NCBI GenBank assembly: GCA_024180945.1
Contig: JAKSGN010000035.1
Coordinates: 248,001 to 312,000 of the forward strand
Source of the DNA: Macrophomina tecta
Taxonomy: Eukaryota > Ascomycota > Dothideomycetes > Botryosphaeriales > Botryosphaeriaceae
Direction: 5' to 3'
Length of the DNA: 64,000 nucleotides
A program made the translations under genes and the position numbers. Below, piece after piece: positions 57,017 through 64,000 of this stretch (position 1 is the stretch's first letter; each line of letters opens with the position of its first letter). Under the pieces are notes generated by a model. That model saw nothing but the letters and a program-made list of their open reading frames with translations, searched no databases and had not been told where the DNA came from.

Positions 57017-57470
57017 GGGCAGGAGCGGAGAGAAAGCGGGCTTTAGGAGGGAATGGTTGCGAAGCGGCAGGCTTGTAATAGAGTTGCGATGACGTAGGGT
57101 TGTCGACTTGGCACACTGTCAGGCGGGGCGTAAGGCTGAAGATTGGCACAGGGGTGCTGAACGTTAACAAATGCCGAACCGCCAATTGGCTTCATCCTGT
57201 GAAATGCTTATCCTTGCGCTTTGAGCCGTCGGCGTTAAGGGTGAGGCTATTTTCACACTACTATGGGGGGAGGGATCGTTACGCGTTGAACATCGATTAA
57301 CTAATTCCCACTGCGGGAAACTACCTTCTACTGTATCTTATTCAGTGAATATATGTCAACAAGAGGCAAAAAATGGTAGACCAGATACGTTCATAATCCG
57401 AGCCAGTGGGCCCAGCTAAACTAGCCTGAAAAGGCACTGACTGGTTGGGATTGCGGGCGTTCATGCATTA
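57017..57470. other. Gene-free interval
   Basis: 454 bp between the hypothetical membrane protein start and the GH5 stop, both minus strand. AT-rich from about 57250. Nothing recognisable. Confidence 0.55.
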
Positions 57471-59280
57471 TTAGAGCCCTCCCGCAAGTTCACAGAACTC
57501 ACCCACACCTTTCCTCAATCCCTGCTCGTACTCCCATACGAACGGTCCCCCCATGCCGCTCTCAATCAGCCTTCTCCTCACCCAGATTTCCAGATTCCCA
57601 ATCTTATCGCCCCCAACACCTCCACCTTGACCACCTTCGCCCAAGGCATTGACATCTCCGAAGCCTCCATTCACCCGCATACCAAAAAAGGCTGCTGCGT
57701 CATCGAAGCCTTGCTTCCATCCTTGTTCATATCTCCAGTGCTCGAAGGGCGTCCCGGGAGAATTTTGATCCCAGAACCCGCAATGCTGCCCGAAAGTCCA
57801 TCCAAATCTCTCATCCCTTTGCGCCAATGCGGACTGGAGCCTCTGACGCACATCGTCCGCAGATAGCGTCAGCGTCCAATGCGGCGTGATGGCACCCTTC
57901 TCAGTGCATGCCTTGAATCCCCATTCTCCACCCGGCATCCACTGCATCTTGTATGTCCAAAAATGACTGCCCAGAGCCCTCTGTTGGAACCTGCTGCTCA
58001 GAGCCTGCCCGAATTCCCTCACCCAATCATCCTTGCTCTTATCCCCACCCTTCTTCCACGTCTCTTCACTCAACACGCAACTATACTCCCCGATTATGAC
58101 CGCCACCGCTCCATTCTTCAACACATCTCCCTCTTTCCCGTCCAACTGCCCCAGCTTGCCCCTCACCTCCCTCACAATATCACTGGGCCCCTTCTTCTTA
58201 TCCGCGTCCGCAAAACACCAGTACAAATGCGTATCCACCACCACCGGGCTCACTCTCGCCCCAACACCAACTTTATTAACCCCCCTCGCCCACTCCACCG
58301 CCCTCCCCAAATCCCATGCATCACTCACATACACCGGCAACCCGGGCTCCGCCGCCGCAACTGCCCCAACCACACCCTCATACCACTCCCACAGCCCCTT
58401 CGCGCCCCACTCCGCTTCATTGCATACCTGCAACCCCACAACACCTTCCCTGAGCCCTGCATCCTCGCGCACCTGCTCCGCGATCCACGCCAAGCAGCGC
58501 GTGCTCCGGTTGCGGCACGCCGGCGACCGCCAGTGCTCGGCGCGCCCACTGTTCGTGCCCGAGTGATCGCAGCCGTTGGCGCCGCCGGGCAGGCCGTGCA
58601 GGTCAAGTAGGGTACCGATGCCGCGAGCGTGCAGGCGCGACACCAGCGCGCACACCGACGACCACGCGTTCGCGTAGACGGGGGCGAAGGCGTGGAAGGG
58701 GTCGGAAGGGTCGGCGTGGGCGGCGGGGCCCAGTGTGAAGTAACCGATGGGGAGGCGGATGGTGTTGCCTTGGGCATCTCTGTCAGCAGTAGTACTGCTA
58801 GGAGATGAGGGATGGAGAAAAGTATTAGTGCATGGATTACGTACATTTGGCCTTCCCGACCAGCCAGTCAAGGTCTGCGTCCGTGACGGCGCCCGCCCAG
58901 TGCCGCTCGAACTTCTCACGCGCGCCGTCCATGCCCAACTCCGCGACATTGGCTCGCACAGCCTCGAGCTCGCTGCTCTTGCCGTGGCCCGAGCAGTTGC
59001 TGGGGAAAATACCCGGGAAGAGCCATTTTTCGAGCACGTAGATAGAGCCGAGGTTGGCGCCGTGTTGGTAGCGGTAGCGGAGGACGTCGAGGGGCGTCAC
59101 TGGCGTGATGCTCGACGGTCGGTCCGCTTGTTGAGACTTGAGCGGAATGAGTGGCTTGGGAGGTATTGGAGGGGGGCTATTGTGGTTGCTGTTTTGGTGT
59201 GATGAGTTGTTGCGGTCCTGGAGGAAGGGCTGGACTTTGTCCTGGAATTTAGACTTTGCTTTGTTGATATACTTGTCCAT
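57471..59280 (-). CDS. GH5-family glycoside hydrolase without signal peptide (YBR056W-like)
   Basis: Glycoside hydrolase family 5 protein resembling exo-beta-1,3-glucanases but of the non-secreted group related to yeast YBR056W. Exons are 59280-58845 and 58768-57471 (577 aa), with a 76-nt intron. The N-terminus MDKYINKAKSKFQDKVQPFL is charged, not a signal peptide, and is followed by a Pro-rich linker. GANLGSIYVLEKWLFPGIF opens the GH5 fold, NTIRLPIGYFTLGP follows the splice, and LLDLHGLPGGANGCDHSG is the conserved His loop. VGLQVCNEAEWG holds the acid/base Glu and VAVIIGEYSC the nucleophile Glu, so it may be active. The C-terminal 120 residues add FEHWRYEQGWKQGFDDA and WEYEQGLRKGVGEF, not part of the catalytic barrel. 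The substrate is unknown. Confidence 0.87.
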
Positions 59281-59845
59281 GGTTTTGGTATGATACACCT
59301 GAACGCGGAAGTTAAGAGATTGAGGAAATGTTACAGAGCTTGGACCGCTCAGTTATACGTGTTGACAAACGACCAAAACTTGATATCGAGCGGGAAGGAC
59401 GGAAGAGGCGTGGAGACTAGTGGATAAGCGTCATGCAGGTACCTGCTTATCGCGCACTTCACGATGCGTTGTTTTGGTATGGTTTGAATGTCGATCAAGT
59501 GCAACACAGCCTCAAATGGCGCGTTGAAACGGAGGTTGAGCCGTGAGTGACGTAAGGTGTAGTTCAGCCGCGATTCGTGCAGCTGATGACAAGGATTATG
59601 GCTGCATCTCGGCCCAATTTCCTGCAAGCGCAAAGTGACAGGAACACAAATAGCAGGGGGAGAAGATCTCTTGCAATAATGGGAGAAATGATTGCAACTT
59701 CATAACATATAGATGTCGTTTCGAACACGCTCTGTATTTTCCTCAAACACAATCAAAACCAATGCCGTTGACTGAAAGCGCAGAGTGTACAACCTGTAGG
59801 CGCCAACAATGCCTTACAGCCCCATAACTCCTTACTCTAAAACGT
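59281..59845. other. Gene-free interval
   Basis: 565 bp between the GH5 start and the myotubularin stop, both minus strand. AT-richer, with no coding signal. Contains the GH5 promoter. Confidence 0.6.
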
Positions 59846-62303
59846 TCATTCCATCGTATGAAGAGCTGCTGCCGCGTCTCTATGAGAATTTGCTCCTAGT
59901 TCCAGTGGGTGTCGTACTTCCCCACTCGGTGTAGTTTTCCGAGTAGGACTTCTGCTGGGACTGCGACTCGGACTCGGGCTTACTCTTCCGGTCGAAAGAT
60001 TAGAAAAGCTTGCAGATAAACCAGGTTCGCCGTTGAAAGAACTCTCATTGGTGCTCAACTCATGTCTCAGCGTTGTTCCTGTCGTCGGGTTCGCACTCTC
60101 AACACCGTACAAGACCGGGACTGTTGCAGCACCTTGCGCCGGTAGAGCTCCAGCACCAGGAGTTTGAGCATTCATTTCCTCATCCTTGCGGCCAAACGCC
60201 TCCGCCCACCATCGAGTTTTCCTTGGATCGGGCAAGAAAATACGTTCCTTGCCTCTGATCCTATCATCAATCTCCGGATCGTATTTATCGTTGAGGAACA
60301 TTTTCTTGCGAGCAAGGAAGAAGTCCCAAACACTTTGAGTCCGTTCGAACGCTCTGTAGTTAACACGTTCCCTCTCATTATCAAATAGGAATGTGCCGTA
60401 TTGACATGAGTACAGGTGGTAAAGCAGGCGTTTCAAGAAACGCTCGTTGAACTCGAAACGCGTCGGATTTTGATAGAGAAGCTGGTAGGTCGCATCCAAA
60501 AACTGATGGAAAACAGGGCTGACCTCGTCTGTTTTGGTGATATGTCCCTTATCCGGAGGCTTGGACCCATTCGATCTAGGGCTGGGAGAATCTACCCTGG
60601 GGTCGCCTTCTGAATCTGCCAGTGACTCTCTGCTATCGTTCTTCTTGTTGCCGAAGAATCCTTTGGCGCTGAGTAAAGCGTTTTCGAAGGCATTGGCACC
60701 ACCACCGGCCGCGTTCGACCCCCCGTCGCTGCCGCCGATACGTTCGTTCTCGATTTCGAACCACTTTTCGCTGTTCAACAAACCGGATCGCTGGCGGAAT
60801 TGATGCCCAAAGGAGAGCCAGTCCTTCTCGATTAGAACAATGAACCCCTCAATAGTCCGGTAGTAAGGGTCCAAGCACAATTGCGCCAGCGCACTAAGCT
60901 GGCTCGTGCGGTCCCAGCCGTCCGAGCAGTGAATGAGAACATGAGAATGGTCAATAGCTATCGCCTTTGCACAGATTCTTGCCCCGTCCAAGATACCAGC
61001 AATGTGCTCCAGCCATTGGCTTCTGGCAAGTTGCTCCCGGTTTGGCGGCACGCTCAACATGTCGGTGTGCTTCAATGCATCAACCACCTTGTTCAGCGAG
61101 TTTCGCATGACGTGGATGTTGGCGATCCCCAAATATGCTTTCGTGGCGGCTCCATAGTGGGCCATGTCTTCAGAACCTTTCCCGATCGCCGAATTGACCG
61201 TCGCGTTCAGCCTTGGCCGAGCATCCACAATCAAATTCTTCTGTTGAGCCCCGTACATACGCTCTGCTTTCGAAGGTTGTTGAGTAGCATTGGAAATCAT
61301 TTCATCCTCCACTGCGGTACCTGGAATCACATAGGAGCTCTCCCCGCTTGTCGATGGTAGATTGTCGGTGCTTGGCTCAGGACTGCCGGACTGTCTCGGT
61401 GTCGAAGAAGGAGAAGGTTGACGGGAATCGGACTGCCAGATTTCTCCATTTGGTCTAGATGTCGCAAAAATGGCAGCGATTAGCTTCTCGTCTTGAGGGT
61501 TACGTTTTCGTTGCAAGCCCGGAAGCGGCTGGGAGCTCCTTGTGATTGAGCAATTGTTTATCGGATGGAGGTAGACAAGAGCAGGTATTCTTGCACGCGA
61601 GCGAAAGTCTCTAGCGTACTTGAGTGTCATGTCGGAAATGACGGATGGCACAGCCAGGACTGAAGGGTAAGTCGCGGAATACTGGACAAAGTCAGCTGTG
61701 ACCCTATCACCAAACATCGTGCTCTGGTCTGACCTGGTAATCGTGGTTTATATCCGAAATCCTCCAGCCTTTGTCCGTGTCCTTCGCGCTGATACCCATG
61801 CGTTTAAACTCCCGTCTGGGATCGTAGAGGTTCCAACCGCCGATGGCCCTCTCAGGCTCAGGCGACCTGTAAGAGAAAGCGTACAGCTTTTCCACTGTCC
61901 CAACTTTACACGTCAGACACCTTATGGTATCGTAGGCGTCGCGCGCCTCGGCTTCCTTGCGGAAATGAAGGGCGAAAAAGGTGAAATCGCGGCACTGCAT
62001 GCGGATGGAGGGAGGAGTATGCATGACCGACGGCGAGGGCCGGTAGGTGCAGCGCGAGATCATAGGGTATGCAACCCACATCTCCTTCGGGCGCGAGGGC
62101 GGGGCGGCTGAGGAGCCGTCGGCAGCGGGCTGGGCGGGGTCATGGTATTTGAAAACGAGGTGGTGGAGCTGCAGGTACAGTGTGCCTTCGACGCTGCGGC
62201 CGGTACGCCAAAGGGTGACATTGTCGACCTGGAGCACAATCAGTAGCCGGCAGGCGGGCGGCGTCCCTGTACGAACCTTGGAGACGCGAATCCTGCTGTC
62301 CAT
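59846..62303 (-). CDS. Myotubularin-family phosphoinositide 3-phosphatase (Ymr1-like)
   Basis: Lipid phosphatase that removes the 3-phosphate of PtdIns3P, and of PtdIns(3,5)P2 in many members, on endosome and vacuole membranes. Exons are 62303-62277, 62228-61734 and 61681-59846 (785 aa). Exon 1 encodes only nine residues (MDSRIRVSK). The 48-nt first intron (GTTCGT...GCTCCAG) is stop-free and a multiple of three. A PH-GRAM domain occupies about residues 10-120 (GRSVEGTLYLQLHHLVFKYH), then a linker with GWRISDINHDYQ. The catalytic signature HCSDGWDRTSQ gives Cys at about 426 and Arg at 432, with SVISDMTLKYARDFRSRARI and the preceding LSVPPNREQLARSQWLEHI typical. FERTQSVWDFFLARK is also family-like. 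The C-terminal tail is Ser/Pro-rich, with repeated SPSRSPSRSPTR. Confidence 0.94.
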
Positions 62304-63032
62304 GATGGAAATGCAAGCGGCCGCAACCCCGCGACATGAACCAGCAGGGCGGTGCGGACTGGAGGACGTATAAAGCAAAAGAATGAGTGCGACGAGTATG
62401 GTTTCGGCAGTCGAAGGTCAGGTGTCAGCTCGCAGCAGTCGCGGATATCCGGCGGTCCTCAGCCTCAGGGAAGCTCCGGGGTGATGGTGGGTAGCGGGCA
62501 AATGACAGCATAGCGCACGCTCGCCGGGCTAAGACTCGACACGGCGCCGGCTTGTGATATCGATACCGCCCCCTTGTGATGCGGACCTCAGGCAAACAAT
62601 GCAAACGCCCGGTGCTCATCCTAGCCGGCTTGCCCTTTCCAGCAGGGTCACACGTGCGGCTCGCAACGTGGCTCCGGCAGAAGCAAATGAAGCCGGCGGA
62701 TACGAGACCACGATCGCTCATGGGTTCTGATCAGCACGCTTTGAATTTCCGCGGGCCTGGCGGCCACGCTGTCAAGCTCTTGCTGCGCGGGGAACCTCGA
62801 GCCGGACGGCCACGACTTTATATCTAGGACCGGGCAACGGCTAAAAGTCGGCGGGAGCAAGCGCGCGCACGGGCCGGGGTCTTCGCACACCAGCATCCTA
62901 ACCTCCGCCCAAAATTGGTTTTGTGCACCTCGACGCCGCGACTCTCCACCAACGGACGACTATCAGCCAGACACCCATAGCCCCGATTCTACCCGCCAGG
63001 TGTAGGATCCTCCTCAGTCCATCACAGTCAAC
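62304..63032. other. Divergent promoter interval of myotubularin and uS3 genes
   Basis: 729 bp between two divergent start codons. Short frames here overlap on both strands with no domain. It should hold the strong uS3 promoter. No gene seen. Confidence 0.6.
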
Positions 63033-64000
63033 ATGGCCGCCGCCGCTGGTTCCCAGATGTATGTCGCTCCGCACCTACTGCCGTCCCGATCACCACCAGT
63101 GCACTCGCTAACAATTTCACAGCTCCAAGAGGAGAAAGTTCGTCGCCGGTACGGTTCCATTTCCTTTTGCGCATTTATTGCCTGTGGTGGACGGTTGGAT
63201 TGGCGCGCTTGCAAGCGCGTGGAATTTATCTGTTGAACGCGCACACGTCTGCGCAGAATGCGGGGACATCTCGACGCAATAATTGGAGGTCAGGCAGCAG
63301 GTGCTGACATTTTACCGTGCAGATGGTGTCTTCTACGCCGAGCTGAACGAGTTCTTCCAGCGTGAGCTCGCTGAGGAGGGTTACTCTGGCGTCGAGGTCC
63401 GCGTCACGCCCACCGTCACCGACATCATCATCCGCGCCACCCACACCCAGGAGGTTCTTGGTGAGCAGGGCCGCCGCATCCGCGAGCTCACCTCCCTCAT
63501 CCAGAAGCGCTTCAAGTTCCCCGAGAACTCCGTCTCCCTCTATGCCGCCAAGGTTTCCAACCGTGGTCTCTCCGCTGTCGCTCAGTGCGAGTCCCTTCGG
63601 TACAAGCTCCTCAACGGTCTTGCCGTCAGGAGGGCATGCTACGGTGTCCTGCGCTTCATCATGGAGTCTGGTGCCAAGGGTTGCGAGGTTGTCGTTTCCG
63701 GCAAGCTCAGGGCCGCTCGTGCCAAGTCCATGAAGTTCACTGTATGTCAGATAGATTGTCAGAAGACTTCGGCACAAACAGGCTAACAATGCTCAGGACG
63801 GTTTCATGATCCACTCCGGCCAGCCCGCCCACGACTTCATCGACACCGCCACCCGCCACGTCCTCCTCCGCCAGGGTGTCCTTGGTATCAAGGTCAAGAT
63901 CATGCGCGGCTCCGACCCCGAGGGCAAGGCTGGCCCCCAGAAGTCTCTCCCTGACTCTGTCACCATCATTGAGCCCAAGGAGGAGCAGCCTATCGTCCAG
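63033..64000 (+). CDS. 40S ribosomal protein S3 (uS3), 3' end outside window
   Basis: Structural protein of the small ribosomal subunit near the mRNA entry channel. Exons are 63033-63058, 63123-63148, 63323-63741 and 63797 onward, open to the window end (225 codons seen). The first two exons are 26 nt each: MAAAAGSQI, then SKRRKFVA, before [20 protein letters not shown]. The KH domain has [20 protein letters not shown] and [39 protein letters not shown] crosses the third intron, and [20 protein letters not shown] follows. Introns are 64, 174 and 55 nt with clean GTATGT/GTACGG donors and CAG acceptors, all in frame. The missing C-terminus is only the variable tail of about 35-45 residues. Confidence 0.97.

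Noticed and set aside
63226..63789. 187-codon minus-strand frame opposite uS3
   Set aside because: Antisense shadow of the uS3 third exon, caused by strong codon bias.

Overview
The window is nuclear DNA of a filamentous ascomycete (Pezizomycotina). The evidence is the gene set (pacC, a TeaR-type polarity protein, a GrrA-type F-box protein, the dynactin p62/RO-2 subunit, a DUF3602 protein) and the gene style: many short introns of about 48-150 nt with GTRNGY donors, CTRAC-like branch points and YAG acceptors, on both strands, with no operons. Dothideomycetes is my best guess for the class, but I cannot prove it from sequence alone. There is no bacterial, viral, mitochondrial or CRISPR content, and I found no tRNA gene.

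Layout. 0-11.2 kb: pacC (+) behind a long upstream region rich in PacC-type sites, a DUF3602 protein (+), ribosomal protein eS12 (-) and a CaaX-tailed TeaR-like cell-end protein (-). 11.2-21.9 kb: a gene-poor stretch holding a class III aminotransferase (-), a pisatin-demethylase-like cytochrome P450 (-) and possible decayed remains of a membrane enzyme. 22.0-24.0 kb: two eEF1A methyltransferase genes, EFM4-like (+) and EFM7-like (-), tail to tail. 24.8-32.6 kb: an Ark1/Prk1-family kinase (-) and a GrrA-like F-box/LRR protein (+), separated by 2.5 kb. 33.8-37.3 kb: a DUF423 membrane protein (-) and a broken CorA-like transporter gene. 37.7-46.5 kb: a CCCH zinc-finger protein (-), a glutathione S-transferase (+), ribosomal protein eS7 (-) and a divergent fungal protein kinase (+). 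47.4-64 kb: a small four-helix membrane protein (-), an F-box/WD40 protein (+), dynactin p62 (-) and an NDUFAF5-like complex I assembly factor (+) head to head, two small membrane proteins, a cytosolic-type GH5 glycosidase (-), a myotubularin phosphatase (-), and the 5' part of ribosomal protein uS3 (+), cut by the window end.

Most genes are unrelated housekeeping or regulatory genes. Functional links visible from position are the paired eEF1A methyltransferases, three small-subunit ribosomal protein genes, two F-box proteins, and the likely self-regulation of pacC. I did not find a convincing new multi-gene system. The best leads are the EFM4/EFM7 pair, the PacC-site cluster, the divergent kinase, three stop-free introns whose length is a multiple of three, and the decayed membrane-protein genes. 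Exon boundaries were placed by eye from splice consensus, reading frame and family similarity.
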